From Methylobacterium nodulans ORS 2060 (GTDB taxonomy: Bacteria > Pseudomonadota > Alphaproteobacteria > Rhizobiales > Beijerinckiaceae), in NCBI RefSeq assembly GCF_000022085.1, contig NC_011894.1:274501-338500 (forward strand): DNA of 64,000 nucleotides. Direction: 5' to 3'. Positions 8,794 to 21,186 of this stretch are shown here, piece after piece. Under the pieces are notes generated by a model. That model was not told the DNA's origin. It saw only the letters and a program-made list of their open reading frames with translations, and made no database searches. The stretch's first letter is position 1, and every line of letters starts with the position of its first letter. The position numbers and the translations under genes were made by a program.

Positions 8794-11596
8794 AGAACCG
8801 GGCCTGCCAATCGGAAGGCCGGTTGGTACGCCGGACCTGCACCGCCGTCACCTTGTATTCGGGGCAGTTGGTCGCCCAGTCCGAATAGTCGGTGGTGATG
8901 ACGTTGGCGCCCGTCTTGGCGTGGTGGAAGGTGGTGTAGACGATCCCCGGCTGCATCCGCTCGGTGACGCGGGCCTTGAGCGCGATGTCGCCCGACCGGC
9001 TCTCCAGCGCGACGAGGTCCCCGTCCACGATGCCGCGGCTCTCGGCATCGAAGGGATGGATCTCCAGCACATCCTCCTCATGCCAGCGCGAATTGTGGGT
9101 GCGCCGGGTCTGCGCGCCGACATTGTACTGGGACAGGATGCGCCCGGTGGTGAGGATCAGCGGATACTTGGCCGTAGTGCGCTCGTCGGTGGGCACGTAC
9201 TCGGTGATCATGAACTTGCCGAGGCCCCGCACGAAGCGGTCGACATGCATCATCGGCGTGCCCTCGGGGGCCTCCGCGTTGCACGGCCACTGGATCGAGC
9301 CGAGCTCGTCCAGCCGGGCATAGGACACGCCCGCGAAGCTCGGGGTGAGCTGCGCGATCTCGTCCATGATCTCCGACGGGTGCGTGTAGTGCATCGGGTA
9401 GCCGAGCGCGTTGGAGAGCAGCATGGTGCCCTCCCAGTCGGCGTAGCCGCCGAGCGGCGGCATCACCTTGCGCACGCGGCTGATGCGCCGCTCGGCATTG
9501 GTGAAGGTGCCGTCCTTCTCCAGGAACGAGGCGCCCGGCAGGAAGACATGGGCGTATTTCGCGGTCTCGTTCAGGAACAGGTCCTGGATGACGATGCATT
9601 CCATCGCCCTGAGGCCCGCCGTGACGTGGTGCGTGTCGGGGTCCGACTGGGCGATGTCCTCGCCCTGGATGTACAGCCCCTTGAAGCCGCCGCCCACCGC
9701 CTCGTCGAGCATGTTGGTGATGCGAAGCCCCGGCTCGGCCGAGAGCGTCGCGCCCCAGAGCGACTCGAAGGTCTCGCGGGTGGCGTCGTCCGAGACGTGT
9801 CGGTAGCCCGAGAGCTCGTGCGGGAACGAGCCCATGTCGCAGGAGCCCTGGACGTTGTTCTGGCCGCGCAGCGGGTTCACGCCGGCGCCGGGCTTGCCGA
9901 TGTTGCCGGTGGCCATCGCGAGATTCGCAAGGCCCATCACCATGGTCGAGCCCTGGCTGTGCTCGGTGACGCCGAGCCCGTAATAGATCGCCGCGGCTCC
10001 GCCCGTGGCGTAGAGCCGGGCGGCGGCGCGCAGATCCGCCGGATCGACGCCGATCATCGGGCCGACCATTTCGGGCGCGTGGCGCTCATCGGCCACGAAG
10101 CGGGCCCAGACCTCGAAATCGGCGAGGTCGCAGCGCTCGCGCACATAGGCCTCGTCGACCAGCCCCTCGGTGACGATGACATGCGCCATCGCGTTCACGA
10201 AGGCGACGTTGGAGCCGGGCTTGAGCGGCAGGTGGTAGTCGGCCTTGATGTGGGGCGACTTCACGAGGTCGATCCGGCGCGGATCGGCCACGATCAGCTT
10301 GGCGCCCTGGCGCAGGCGCTTCTTCATCCGCGAGCCGAAGACCGGGTGGCCGTCCGTCGGGTTGGCGCCGACCACCAGGATCACGTCGGCCTCATCCACC
10401 GACTTGAAGTCCTGGGTGCCGGCGGAGGTGCCGAGCGTGGTCTTGAGGCCGTAGCCCGTGGGCGAGTGGCAGACGCGCGCGCAGGTATCGACGTTGTTGT
10501 TGCCGAAGGCGGCGCGCACGAGCTTCTGGACGAGGTAGGCCTCCTCGTTGGTGCAGCGCGAGGAGGTGATGCCGCCGACCGCGTCGCGGCCAAAGCTGTC
10601 CTGGATGCGCTTGAACTCGGAGGCCGCGTAGGCAATGGCCTCCTCCCACGACACCTCGCGCCAGGGATCCGTGATTTTTTTCCGGATCATCGGCTTGGTG
10701 ATGCGGTCCTTGTGGGCGGCGTAGCCGTAGGCGAAGCGGCCCTTGACGCAGGAATGGCCCTCGTTGGCCTTGCCATCCTTGTAGGGGACCATCCGCACCA
10801 CTCGGGTGCCCTGCATCTCGGCCTTGAAGGCGCAGCCGACGCCGCAATAGGCGCAGGTCGTCACCGCCGAGTGCTCGGGCTGGCCGTGCGCGATGATCGA
10901 CTTCTCCTGGAGCGTCGCGGTCGGGCAGGCCTGCACGCAGGCGCCGCAGGAGACGCACTCGGATTCGAAGAAGTTGGTGGGACCGGCGGCCACGCGGGAG
11001 TCGAAGCCGCGGCCCGCGATGGTGAGCGCGAAGGTGCCCTGCACCTCCTCGCAGGCCCGGACGCAGCGGTTGCAGACGATGCACTTCGCCGGGTCGTAGG
11101 TGAAGTAGGGGTTCGATTCGTCCTTCGGCAGGTAGAGGTCCGAGGATTTCTTGAAGTGATCCGCCCCCTCCTCGTAGCGCACCTCGCGCAGGCCCACGGC
11201 GCCCGCCATGTCCTGCAGCTCGCAATCGCCGTTCGCCGCACAGGTCAGGCAGTCGAGCGGGTGGTCGGAGATGTAGAGCTCCATCACCCCCTTGCGCAGC
11301 TTGGCGAGCCTGTCGGTCTGGGTGTGCACCACCATGCCGTCCTCGGCCGGGGTGGTGCAGGAGGCCGGGGTGCCGCGCCGCCCCTCGATCTCGACGAGGC
11401 AGAGACGGCAGGAGCCGAAGGGTTCGAGGCTGTCGGTGGCGCAGAGCTTGGGGATCTGCGTGCCGGCCGTCATGGCGGCGGCCATCACGGAGGTGCCGGC
11501 CGGCACGGTCACGCTCTCGCCATCGATCGTCAGCGTCACCGTCTTCTCGGCGACGCGGATCGGGGTGCCGTAGTCGATTTCCTTGATCAGGGCCAT
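8738..11596 (-). CDS. fdsA: NAD-dependent formate dehydrogenase alpha subunit
   Basis: The 952-residue catalytic subunit oxidises formate to CO2 at a bis-pyranopterin Mo or W centre. Iron-sulfur ligands are complete: [2Fe-2S] C52, C63, C66, C80; His-Cys3 cluster H112, C116, C119, C125; two ferredoxin-like [4Fe-4S] sets C172/175/178/182 and C214/217/220/224; and the cluster before the pterin domain C248/251/255/283. The probable active-site pair is C376-H377 in TCARVCHSPT. A non-selenium cysteine enzyme is therefore expected. GGAGG stands just upstream, 10 bp after fdsB. Confidence 0.95.
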   Translation of the reverse strand: MALIKEIDYGTPIRVAEKTVTLTIDGESVTVPAGTSVMAAAMTAGTQIPKLCATDSLEPFGSCRLCLVEIEGRRGTPASCTTPAEDGMVVHTQTDRLAKLRKGVMELYISDHPLDCLTCAANGDCELQDMAGAVGLREVRYEEGADHFKKSSDLYLPKDESNPYFTYDPAKCIVCNRCVRACEEVQGTFALTIAGRGFDSRVAAGPTNFFESECVSCGACVQACPTATLQEKSIIAHGQPEHSAVTTCAYCGVGCAFKAEMQGTRVVRMVPYKDGKANEGHSCVKGRFAYGYAAHKDRITKPMIRKKITDPWREVSWEEAIAYAASEFKRIQDSFGRDAVGGITSSRCTNEEAYLVQKLVRAAFGNNNVDTCARVCHSPTGYGLKTTLGTSAGTQDFKSVDEADVILVVGANPTDGHPVFGSRMKKRLRQGAKLIVADPRRIDLVKSPHIKADYHLPLKPGSNVAFVNAMAHVIVTEGLVDEAYVRERCDLADFEVWARFVADERHAPEMVGPMIGVDPADLRAAARLYATGGAAAIYYGLGVTEHSQGSTMVMGLANLAMATGNIGKPGAGVNPLRGQNNVQGSCDMGSFPHELSGYRHVSDDATRETFESLWGATLSAEPGLRITNMLDEAVGGGFKGLYIQGEDIAQSDPDTHHVTAGLRAMECIVIQDLFLNETAKYAHVFLPGASFLEKDGTFTNAERRISRVRKVMPPLGGYADWEGTMLLSNALGYPMHYTHPSEIMDEIAQLTPSFAGVSYARLDELGSIQWPCNAEAPEGTPMMHVDRFVRGLGKFMITEYVPTDERTTAKYPLILTTGRILSQYNVGAQTRRTHNSRWHEEDVLEIHPFDAESRGIVDGDLVALESRSGDIALKARVTERMQPGIVYTTFHHAKTGANVITTDYSDWATNCPEYKVTAVQVRRTNRPSDWQARFYEEDVSLTRIAQRLDAAE

Positions 11597-11606
11597 GGAC
11601 GCCTCC

Positions 11607-13166
11607 TCACTCGGCCGCCAGCGGCAGCCGGGAGCTGCGGTCGAAATCTTCCGGGAAGTGGGTGATGGCGCTCATCACCGGCACGGGCGTGAGGCCGCCC
11701 ATGGCGCAGAGCGAGCCGTCGGTCATGACCTCGCAGAGGTCCTCGATCAGCCGCAGGGGCTCGGCCGGAGCCTCGCCTGCGAGGAGCCGCTCCATAGTCT
11801 CGCGCCCGCGCACCGCGCCGATCCGGCAGGGCGTGCACTTGCCGCAGGATTCGACGGCACAGAACTCGAAGGCGAAGCGGGCCTGGCGCGCCATGTCGAC
11901 GGTATCGTCGAACACCACCACGCCGCCATGGCCGACCAGGCCCTTCCTGGCCGCGAAGGCCTCGTAGTCCATCGGCGTGTCGAACAGCACATCGGGGAAA
12001 TAGGCGCCGAGCGGGCCGCCCACCTGCGCGGCGCGCACCGGCCGGCCCGAGAGCGAGCCGCCGCCGAAATCCTCGATCACCGCGCGCAAGGTGATGCCGA
12101 AGGCGGTCTCGATCAGGCCGCCATACTTCACGTTGCCGGCGAGCTGGATCGGCAGCGTCCCGCGCGAGCGGCCCATGCCGTAATTCGCGTAGGCCTCGCC
12201 GCCATGCTCCAGGATCCACGGCACCGCCGCGAAGGAGAGCACGTTGTTGACGAGGGTCGGACGCCCGAACAGGCCCTTCAGCGCCGGGATCGGGGGCTTC
12301 GCCCGCACGATGCCGCGCTTGCCCTCCAGGCTTTCGAGGAGCGAGGTCTCCTCGCCGCAGATATAGGCGCCCGCGCCGAGCCGGACTTCGAGGAAGAAGT
12401 CCTTGCCCGAGCCTAAGATGTTGCGGCCGAGCACGCCCGCCCGCTCACCCGCCGCGATGGCGGTTTTCAGGATCTGATAAGCGTTCGGGTATTCGGAGCG
12501 CAGATAGATGTAGCCGCGCGTGGCGCCGACCGCGACGCCCGCGATCGTCATGCCCTCGATCAGCGTGAAGGGATCGCCCTCCATCAACATGCGATCGGCG
12601 AAGGTGCCGGAATCGCCCTCGTCGGCGTTGCAGACCACGTATTTTTGGTCGGCCTCGGCCAGCATCACGGTGTTCCACTTGATGCCGGTCGGGAAGCCCG
12701 CCCCGCCGCGGCCGCGCAGGCCGGAGACCTTCACCGCATCGACCGTGTCGGCAGGGCCGATCTCCAGGGCGCGCGCGAGGCCGCGATAGCCGCCATGCGC
12801 CCGGTAATCCGCCACCGAGACCGGATCGACCACGCCGCAGCGATGGAAGGTCAGGCGCTGCTGGCGGGCGAGAAAGGGATGTTCCTCCGGCCGGCCGATG
12901 CGCAGGCGATGGGCGCCGCCCTCGGCGAGCCCGGCATCGAGCAGCGACTCGACATCGCCCGGCCGCACCGGACCGTAGGCGATGCGGCCCTCTGGCGTCG
13001 CCACCTCCACCATCGGCTCCAGCCAGACCATCCCGCGCGAGCCGGTGCGGACGATGCGGATGTCGAGGTTGCGCGAAGCCGCGCCGCGGGTCAGGGCCGT
13101 GACGACGCGCTCGGCGCCGAGGCCGACCGCGACGGCGTCGCGGGGAACGAAGATCGTGACGCTCAC
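11607..13166 (-). CDS. fdsB: NAD-dependent formate dehydrogenase beta subunit
   Basis: The 519-residue NuoF-like subunit carries FMN and a [4Fe-4S] cluster and reduces NAD+. GRGGAGFPTGIKW and AYICGEETSLLESLEG are the FMN/NADH-binding motifs, and ESCGKCTPCRIG near the C-terminus gives the cluster cysteines. The first ~100 residues are a thioredoxin-like domain without cluster cysteines, usual for FdsB. The start is the GTG at 13166, which overlaps the fdsG stop (GTGA). The much longer open frame upstream is non-coding antisense. Confidence 0.94.
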   Translation of the reverse strand: MSVTIFVPRDAVAVGLGAERVVTALTRGAASRNLDIRIVRTGSRGMVWLEPMVEVATPEGRIAYGPVRPGDVESLLDAGLAEGGAHRLRIGRPEEHPFLARQQRLTFHRCGVVDPVSVADYRAHGGYRGLARALEIGPADTVDAVKVSGLRGRGGAGFPTGIKWNTVMLAEADQKYVVCNADEGDSGTFADRMLMEGDPFTLIEGMTIAGVAVGATRGYIYLRSEYPNAYQILKTAIAAGERAGVLGRNILGSGKDFFLEVRLGAGAYICGEETSLLESLEGKRGIVRAKPPIPALKGLFGRPTLVNNVLSFAAVPWILEHGGEAYANYGMGRSRGTLPIQLAGNVKYGGLIETAFGITLRAVIEDFGGGSLSGRPVRAAQVGGPLGAYFPDVLFDTPMDYEAFAARKGLVGHGGVVVFDDTVDMARQARFAFEFCAVESCGKCTPCRIGAVRGRETMERLLAGEAPAEPLRLIEDLCEVMTDGSLCAMGGLTPVPVMSAITHFPEDFDRSSRLPLAAE

Positions 13167-13636
13167 GCCGCAACCTCCGTCAGGGCGGCCTGCAGGCCGT
13201 CGGCATCGAGCCGGGCGACGGGCTCGCCGTCGATGAGGGCGGCCGGGCCGCAGGCGCAGAGGCCGAGGCAGAAGACCGGCTCCACCGTCACTGCGCCGTC
13301 GCGGGTGGTGCCGTGCCAGTCGACTTCGAGACGGCGCAGCACCTCGGCGTGGAGCGCATCGGCCCCGACCGCCTGGCAGGCCTCGGCCCGGCAGAGCTTC
13401 ACCACGTGCCGGCCGGCGGGCTTGGCCCGGAAATCGTGATAGAAGGTGATGCAGCCATGAACCTCGGCCTTCGAGAGGTTCAGGGCATCGGCGATGAGCG
13501 GGATCGCCTCGTTGTCCACGTAGCCGAAGGTCTCCTGCAGGGCGTGCAGGATCGGCAGCGTGGCACCTTCCAGATGGGTGTGTTCGGCGATGATCCTGGC
13601 GGCGCGCGCGCCGCTCCAGGGCTCGTATCCCGGCAT
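13163..13636 (-). CDS. fdsG: NAD-dependent formate dehydrogenase gamma subunit
   Basis: A 157-residue NuoE-like subunit with the thioredoxin-fold [2Fe-2S] ligands C82, C87, C123 and C127 (LCRAEAC and CLGLC). It relays electrons to the FMN subunit. It is the first gene of the operon fdsG-fdsB-fdsA-fdhD-fdsD, which is stitched together by overlaps or very short gaps. The promoter lies in 13637-13925, and GGGAAGGGG precedes the ATG. Confidence 0.94.
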   Translation of the reverse strand: MPGYEPWSGARAARIIAEHTHLEGATLPILHALQETFGYVDNEAIPLIADALNLSKAEVHGCITFYHDFRAKPAGRHVVKLCRAEACQAVGADALHAEVLRRLEVDWHGTTRDGAVTVEPVFCLGLCACGPAALIDGEPVARLDADGLQAALTEVAA

Positions 13637-13925
13637 CGTCCCCTTCCCGAGTTCGTTGTCGTTCTAAGGTGAGGGTGTGGGAACGGCCGGGCTGAATCAA
13701 TCGCGCGGTTCGGTGGCACGACAGGGAATTTTTGTTGAAACCCGCCTTTATCACCATTTTGGTCGTGCGAGAGCGCCATCCGGCCGTCGCCGCCCTGGCT
13801 CGGCAAGGACCGGTTTCGGCTTGCGGCAGAAGGCGTTGAGGAGGCCCGTCGCCGTCCCGGAACGCCCGGGACCGGGGCCGACGGATGGGCCTGCGCAAGC
13901 AGGAGGAGCCAGGAGGAGCGAGCCG

Positions 13926-14324
13926 ATGCTGACGGGCGGATGCTATTGCGGGCGGGTGCGCTTTGCGGCCGATGCGCCGGCCTTCCACGAGACGGTCTGC
14001 CACTGCGCCTCCTGCCGCCGGGCGGTCGGAGCCGCCTCCGTGGCGTGGCTCAGCGTGAAGCGGGCATCGTTCCGGCTGACTGCGGGAGAGCCCATCCGGT
14101 TCCGGTCGAGCCCGGGCGTCACCCGCAGCTTCTGCGGCACCTGCGGCACGTCGCTCACCTACGAGGCCGAGGCCTATCCGGACGAGCTCGACCTGACGAT
14201 CGCAAGCCTCGACGATCCCGACGCGGTGCCGCCGAAAGACCACACCCAGGCGGCCGAGCGCCTGCGCTGGACCTCCCTCGCCGACGGCCTGCCGGTTCAT
14301 CCCCGGACCCGTCCCGGGCGGTAG
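13926..14324 (+). CDS. GFA-family zinc protein (CENP-V/GFA fold)
   Basis: A 132-residue protein with the GFA zinc-binding cysteines: GGCYCGRVRF at the N-terminus, CHCASCRRA near residue 32, and FCGTCGTSL near residue 74. The family is named after glutathione-dependent formaldehyde-activating enzyme, but most members have no proven reaction. Location between the formate dehydrogenase operon (divergent) and its likely LysR regulator makes a C1-related role attractive but unproven. A doubled AGGAGGAGC precedes the ATG at 13926. Confidence 0.85.
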   Translation: MLTGGCYCGRVRFAADAPAFHETVCHCASCRRAVGAASVAWLSVKRASFRLTAGEPIRFRSSPGVTRSFCGTCGTSLTYEAEAYPDELDLTIASLDDPDAVPPKDHTQAAERLRWTSLADGLPVHPRTRPGR

Positions 14325-14361
14325 TCCCGCACAGGGACGAGCTGTGGGTTGATGACACCAC

Positions 14362-14399
14362 GCGGACCCCCTCTCCCGAGCGGGAGAGGGGGTCCCGCG
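14362..14399. terminator. Repeat family A hairpin between convergent genes
   Basis: An inverted repeat with the CCCCCTCTCCCG/CGGGAGAGGGGG core follows the GFA gene and lies between it and the convergent LysR gene. It may act as a bidirectional terminator; no T-run is present. Confidence 0.5.
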
Positions 14400-14458
14400 C
14401 CTCAACCGCCACCGCTGAGCGCTTCCCCATCGTCGTATTCGCCGCGTCGCGAAGCCGC

Positions 14459-15367
14459 TCAGAGGGCCGCGAGATCGTTTTCGAGATGGGGCGCGATGGC
14501 GCGCGCCTCGGCCAGAAAGGCGGCGACCAGCGGCGTCATGGGGTCGCGATCCGGCACCACGAGGCCGATCGTGTGGCTGACATCCGGGTCGGTGATCGGC
14601 ACCGCCCGGACGCGTTCGGTCAGCCTGAAGGTCTCGGCGAGCGCCGCCGGCATGATGCTCGCCCATTTCGCCGTGCGCACATGGGTGACGAGCACGATCA
14701 TCGAGTTCGATTCGAGGATCGGGGCCGGCTCGGCCCCGACAGCGCGGAGCTGCCGGTCGATGATGCGCCGGTTCTGCATGTTGGGCGTGAGCAGGCAGAG
14801 CGGGATATGCGCCACCTCCGCCCAGGTCACGCTGTCGCGCCCGCCATAGATGCCGTCCGCCGCGGTGAGCAGCCGGTACTGCTCCCGGTAGAGCGGCACC
14901 ATGGTGACGCGGCCGAGGGGCTCGTTCTCCAGGTAGGTCAGGCCCGCATCGAGCTCGAGATTGGCGATCTGGCGGATGATCTCGTGGGAGGTCGCCGATT
15001 GCACGCTGAAGCGCACCGCCGGGTGGCGCGCCCGGAACGGCGTCGTCAGGGCCGCCACCACGGGGGTCGCGGTCGGCACCGCCGCCATCCGCAGCGTGCC
15101 CGACAGGCCCCGACGCAGGGCCGCCACCTCCTGGCGCATGGCGCGCGCGTCGCCGACGATGCGCCGGGCCCATTCGAGCACGCGCTCGCCCTCGGGCGTG
15201 AAGCCCTGGAAGCGCGAGCCGCGCTGCACCAGCATCACGCCCAGCCGCTCCTCCAGCTGCTTCACGCCGGCCGAGAGGGTCTGCTGGGAGACGCCGCAGG
15301 CCTGGGCGGCGCGCCCGAAATGCTGTTCTCGCGCCAGCGCGAGGATGAATTCCAGTCGGTCGATCAT
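14459..15367 (-). CDS. fdsR: LysR-family regulator, probably of the formate dehydrogenase genes
   Basis: The 302-residue protein has an N-terminal winged HTH (residues 1-60; HFGRAAQACGVSQQTLSAGVKQLEERLG) and a periplasmic-binding-like effector domain. LysR genes called fdsR accompany fds operons in Cupriavidus and other bacteria. Here the gene lies 0.8 kb upstream on the same strand as fdsG, with the GFA gene between, so control of fds is inferred. ATG 15367 was chosen as the family's usual start; the long open frame upstream is antisense to ctaC. Confidence 0.8.
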   Translation of the reverse strand: MIDRLEFILALAREQHFGRAAQACGVSQQTLSAGVKQLEERLGVMLVQRGSRFQGFTPEGERVLEWARRIVGDARAMRQEVAALRRGLSGTLRMAAVPTATPVVAALTTPFRARHPAVRFSVQSATSHEIIRQIANLELDAGLTYLENEPLGRVTMVPLYREQYRLLTAADGIYGGRDSVTWAEVAHIPLCLLTPNMQNRRIIDRQLRAVGAEPAPILESNSMIVLVTHVRTAKWASIMPAALAETFRLTERVRAVPITDPDVSHTIGLVVPDRDPMTPLVAAFLAEARAIAPHLENDLAAL

Positions 15368-15709
15368 GACGTGGCGGAGCGCGGGCGCGACGGCGCCCTC
15401 CCGCCGGAGCCTGCATGAGGCCGCACCCGCAGCACAACCGGCACGGCGGCCGGAAACACGCTGGTCAACTGGTCGCCCAGTGGAAAAACCGTACGAAGGT
15501 CTGGGGCCTGCGGCGGATCCAAGGCCCCGGATGCGACGCCAATGCCGTTGCGCTCGCCCCGGCATTGTGGTGTGAGACGCCCACTGAACGATCGTCGGCT
15601 GGTGCCGGTCCACGCGGCCGGCCGGCGCCGCGATCGGCGGCCGGCCGCCTCGCGCTGCAGGTGCCCGGTCGCCGTCAGACCGACTTAAACCGGGAGCACC
15701 GAGGGCGAT
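15368..15709. other. Divergent promoter region between fdsR and ctaC
   Basis: No gene was found in these 342 bp. The region must contain the promoters of the LysR gene (leftward) and the oxidase operon (rightward). A mild AT-rich patch GTGGAAAAACCGTACGAAGG lies at about 15480-15500. I could not identify convincing -35/-10 elements or an RNA motif. Confidence 0.5.
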
Positions 15710-18275
<2,566 letters not shown>

Positions 18276-18406
18276 CCGACCTTAGGCAGGGCCGCCCTCG
18301 GGCGGCCCTCGCTCTTCCCCCGAATGCTGCCCGGCAGGATTCCGGCCAGAATTCCGGCGAGGAGCGAGACACCCCCTCCCCGCCCCTCGCTTTCGTGCTG
18401 GTGGCC

Positions 18407-19360
18407 ATGACGAGTCTGACGAACAGCCTGAACCCCGCACAGACCCTGGCGCCCGCCTCCAACGGCGACGTCGCGGATTTCTTCGCCCTGCTGAAGCCGC
18501 GGGTGATGGCGCTGGTGGTCTTCACGGCGCTTGTCGGCATGACCGTGTCGCCGAGCCACGTGAACCCGGTGATCGGGGCCGTGTCGCTGCTGATGATCGC
18601 GGTCGGGGCGGGCGCCTCGGGCTGCCTCAACATGTGGTGGGATGCGGATATCGACGCGGTGATGACCCGCACCCGCTCGCGCCCGATCCCGGCGGGCCGG
18701 ATCCGCCCGGAGGAGGCGCTGACCTTCGGCCTCGTGCTCGCGGTGGGCTCGGTGCTGATGCTGGGCCTCGCGGCGAACTGGCTGGCGGCGGGGCTGCTCG
18801 CCTTCACGATCGTCTTCTACACCGTGATCTACTCGATGTGGCTCAAGCGTGCGACGGCGCAGAACATCGTGATCGGCGGCGCGGCCGGAGCGCTTCCCCC
18901 GATGATCGGCCAGGCCGTGGTGACCGGCAGCGTCGGCATCGAGGGCATCATCCTGTTCCTCATCATCTTCATCTGGACGCCGCCGCATTTCTGGGCGCTC
19001 GCCCTCGTCAAGTCCGCCGACTACGCCAAGGCCGGCATCCCGATGATGCCGAACGTGGCCGGCCCGGATTCGACCCGGCGCCAGATCGTCGGCTACACGC
19101 TCCTCCTCGCACCGCTCGGCCTCGCGCCCGTGGCGCTCGGCTTCGGCGGCCTGATCTACGGCCTCGTGGCCCTCCTCGGCGGCCTCGCCATGCTGGTGCT
19201 GAGCCTGCAGGTCCACCGCCGCCGCGAGGGCGAGAGCGCCGACAAGGCCGCCATGAGCCTGTTCGGCTTCTCGATCCTCTATCTCTTCCTCCTGTTCTCG
19301 GCGCTGCTCGCGGAGCAGGGCCTCGGCCTGATGCGGCCGATTCCCGTGTTGCTCGGATGA
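18407..19360 (+). CDS. ctaB: Protohaem IX farnesyltransferase (haem O synthase)
   Basis: A 317-residue polytopic UbiA-family prenyltransferase that farnesylates haem B for the oxidase haem A. The allylic-diphosphate-binding motif [19 protein letters not shown] lies near residue 75, and the second conserved loop is [10 protein letters not shown]. The ATG at 18407 was chosen because the conserved protein begins [10 protein letters not shown]; the open frame upstream is a shadow of ctaD. The stop overlaps the next start by four bases. Confidence 0.94.
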   Translation: MTSLTNSLNPAQTLAPASNGDVADFFALLKPRVMALVVFTALVGMTVSPSHVNPVIGAVSLLMIAVGAGASGCLNMWWDADIDAVMTRTRSRPIPAGRIRPEEALTFGLVLAVGSVLMLGLAANWLAAGLLAFTIVFYTVIYSMWLKRATAQNIVIGGAAGALPPMIGQAVVTGSVGIEGIILFLIIFIWTPPHFWALALVKSADYAKAGIPMMPNVAGPDSTRRQIVGYTLLLAPLGLAPVALGFGGLIYGLVALLGGLAMLVLSLQVHRRREGESADKAAMSLFGFSILYLFLLFSALLAEQGLGLMRPIPVLLG

Positions 19361-19509
19361 CTGATCTCCCGACCCTGACCCCGGAGGAGGTGCGCCGTCG
19401 GCGCAAGCGCTCCATCGCGATCGCGCTGACCCTCACCGCCCTGGTCGCCATCTTTTACGTCCTGACCATCGCCAAGCTCGGGCCTCAGGTCCTCAACCGG
19501 CCGCTCTGA
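19357..19509 (+). CDS. CoxF-like small membrane protein of the oxidase operon
   Basis: A 50-residue protein with a basic N-terminus ([11 protein letters not shown]) and one membrane helix ([20 protein letters not shown]). Its ATG overlaps the ctaB stop (ATGA) and it ends 16 bp before ctaG. A short single-helix ORF in this position is conserved in alphaproteobacterial oxidase operons and often called CoxF. A role in oxidase assembly is inferred from position. Confidence 0.75.
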   Translation: MTDLPTLTPEEVRRRRKRSIAIALTLTALVAIFYVLTIAKLGPQVLNRPL

Positions 19510-19525
19510 CGCGCGAGGTGCCCCG

Positions 19526-20137
19526 ATGACTCTCCCCCGACCTCACGCCGGCACGGCGGGCCGCAACGGCATCCGCACGACGCTCCTGGCCTGCGTCGGC
19601 GTCGTGGTCGGCATGACCGCCCTCGCCTATGCGTCGGTCCCCCTCTACGACCTGTTCTGCAAGGCGACCGGCTACGACGGCACCCCGCTCGTCGGCCGTG
19701 GCCCCTCGGCCACGGTGTCCGACGCGACCATGACGGTCCATTTCGACACCAACGTCTCCCCGAGCCTGCCCTGGCGCTTCCAGGCGGAAGCGCCGCGGGT
19801 CGAGGCCAAGCTCGGCGAGACCCAGACGGTGTTCTTCCGCGTGACCAACACGGCCAGCGTGCCGACCACCGGGGTCGCCACCTTTAACGTCCAGCCCGGG
19901 CTGATGGGCGGCTACTTCGTCAAGATCCAGTGCTTCTGCTTCAACGAGCAGACGCTGCAGCCGGGCGAGACGATCGACGTGCCCGTGGTGTTCTACGTCG
20001 ATCCGGCGGTGCGGACTGACTCGAACACCCGCGACTACACGGAGATGACGCTCTCCTACACCTATTTCCCGTCGCGGAACGGCCAGCCGACGGCCGCACT
20101 TGCGACAACGGGCGCGGGCAATCCGCGGCCGAATTGA
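19526..20137 (+). CDS. ctaG: Cytochrome c oxidase assembly factor CtaG/Cox11
   Basis: The 203-residue copper chaperone delivers copper to CuB of subunit I. It has one N-terminal membrane anchor (about residues 19-38), then LYDLFCKATGYDG with the conserved Cys, and the copper-binding CFCFNEQ motif near residue 133 in a periplasmic immunoglobulin-like domain. The length is normal. It sits between the CoxF-like gene and ctaE. Confidence 0.94.
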   Translation: MTLPRPHAGTAGRNGIRTTLLACVGVVVGMTALAYASVPLYDLFCKATGYDGTPLVGRGPSATVSDATMTVHFDTNVSPSLPWRFQAEAPRVEAKLGETQTVFFRVTNTASVPTTGVATFNVQPGLMGGYFVKIQCFCFNEQTLQPGETIDVPVVFYVDPAVRTDSNTRDYTEMTLSYTYFPSRNGQPTAALATTGAGNPRPN

Positions 20138-20297
20138 CCCTAAGGCCCGGTGACAGGCTTAGGGCCGCATCTTAAAGCGTGAGCCGGCCGAGCCGCCCGG
20201 GGACGAGGGGCACCGGCACACGAGATGGCCAAGACCGGCGCGATGCCCGGCGCGGTGCGCGCCCGGTCTTAAGATCAAGGCGAGGAGATCGAACACG

Positions 20298-21164
20298 ATG
20301 GCCGAGGCGCACGCGAAGCACCACGACTACCACCTCGTCAATCCGAGTCCCTGGCCGCTCATCGGCTCGCTCAGTGCCCTCATGACGACGTCGGGCGCCG
20401 TCTTCTGGATGAAGAGCCTCACCCTCGCGAAGCTCGCGATCGGCCCCTATCTCTTCTTCGCCGGCGTCATCGGTGTGCTCTACACCATGCTGAGCTGGTG
20501 GCGGGACGTCGTGCACGAGGCCAATACCGGCGACCACACCCGCGTGGTGCAGCTTCACCACCGCTACGGCATGATGATGTTCATCGCCTCCGAGGTGATG
20601 TTCTTCGTCGCATGGTTCTGGGCCTATTTCGACGCGGCGCTCTACGCGGCCGAGCCGATCCAGGCCTCGCGTCTGGAATTCACCGGCGGGACCTGGCCCC
20701 CGAAGGGCGTCGAGGCGTTCGATCCCTGGCACCTGCCGCTCCTCAACACCCTGATCCTGCTCACCTCCGGCACCACCATCACCTGGGCGCATCACGCCCT
20801 GCTGAACAACGACCGCAAGGGCCTCAAATACGGCCTGTGGCTCACCATCATCCTCGGCGTGCTGTTCAGCTGCGTCCAGGGCTACGAGTATGCCCACGCC
20901 CATTTCGGCTTCTCGGGCAGCATCTACTCGGCCACCTTCTTCATGGCGACCGGCTTCCACGGCGCCCACGTGATCATCGGCACGATCTTCCTGTCGGTCT
21001 GCCTCTACCGGGCCTATCTCGGCCATTTCACGCCCCGCCAGCATCTCGGCTTCGAGTTCGCCGCCTGGTACTGGCACTTCGTCGACGTGGTCTGGCTGTT
21101 CCTCTTCTCCGCGATCTATGTCTGGGGCTCGGGCTTCGGCCACGCGGCGGCGGCCGGATCGTAG
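20298..21164 (+). CDS. ctaE: Cytochrome c oxidase subunit III
   Basis: A 288-residue, seven-helix subunit that stabilises the oxidase core. Typical segments are HHDYHLVNPSPWPL at the N-terminus, MFIASEVMFFVAWFWAYFD, and the C-terminal FEFAAWYWHFVDVVWLFLF. The gene is 160 bp after ctaG; that gap shows no gene. A strong terminator follows at 21187. Confidence 0.95.
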   Translation: MAEAHAKHHDYHLVNPSPWPLIGSLSALMTTSGAVFWMKSLTLAKLAIGPYLFFAGVIGVLYTMLSWWRDVVHEANTGDHTRVVQLHHRYGMMMFIASEVMFFVAWFWAYFDAALYAAEPIQASRLEFTGGTWPPKGVEAFDPWHLPLLNTLILLTSGTTITWAHHALLNNDRKGLKYGLWLTIILGVLFSCVQGYEYAHAHFGFSGSIYSATFFMATGFHGAHVIIGTIFLSVCLYRAYLGHFTPRQHLGFEFAAWYWHFVDVVWLFLFSAIYVWGSGFGHAAAAGS

Positions 21165-21186
21165 CGCTTCGAAAAGGATGCGAAGA

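Noticed and set aside
11607-15437. Single 1276-residue leftward open frame covering fdsB and beyond
   Set aside because: Only the part from GTG 13166 is fdsB. The upstream half is antisense to, or out of frame with, fdsG and the GFA gene and is arginine/proline-rich, as expected of GC-rich shadow frames.
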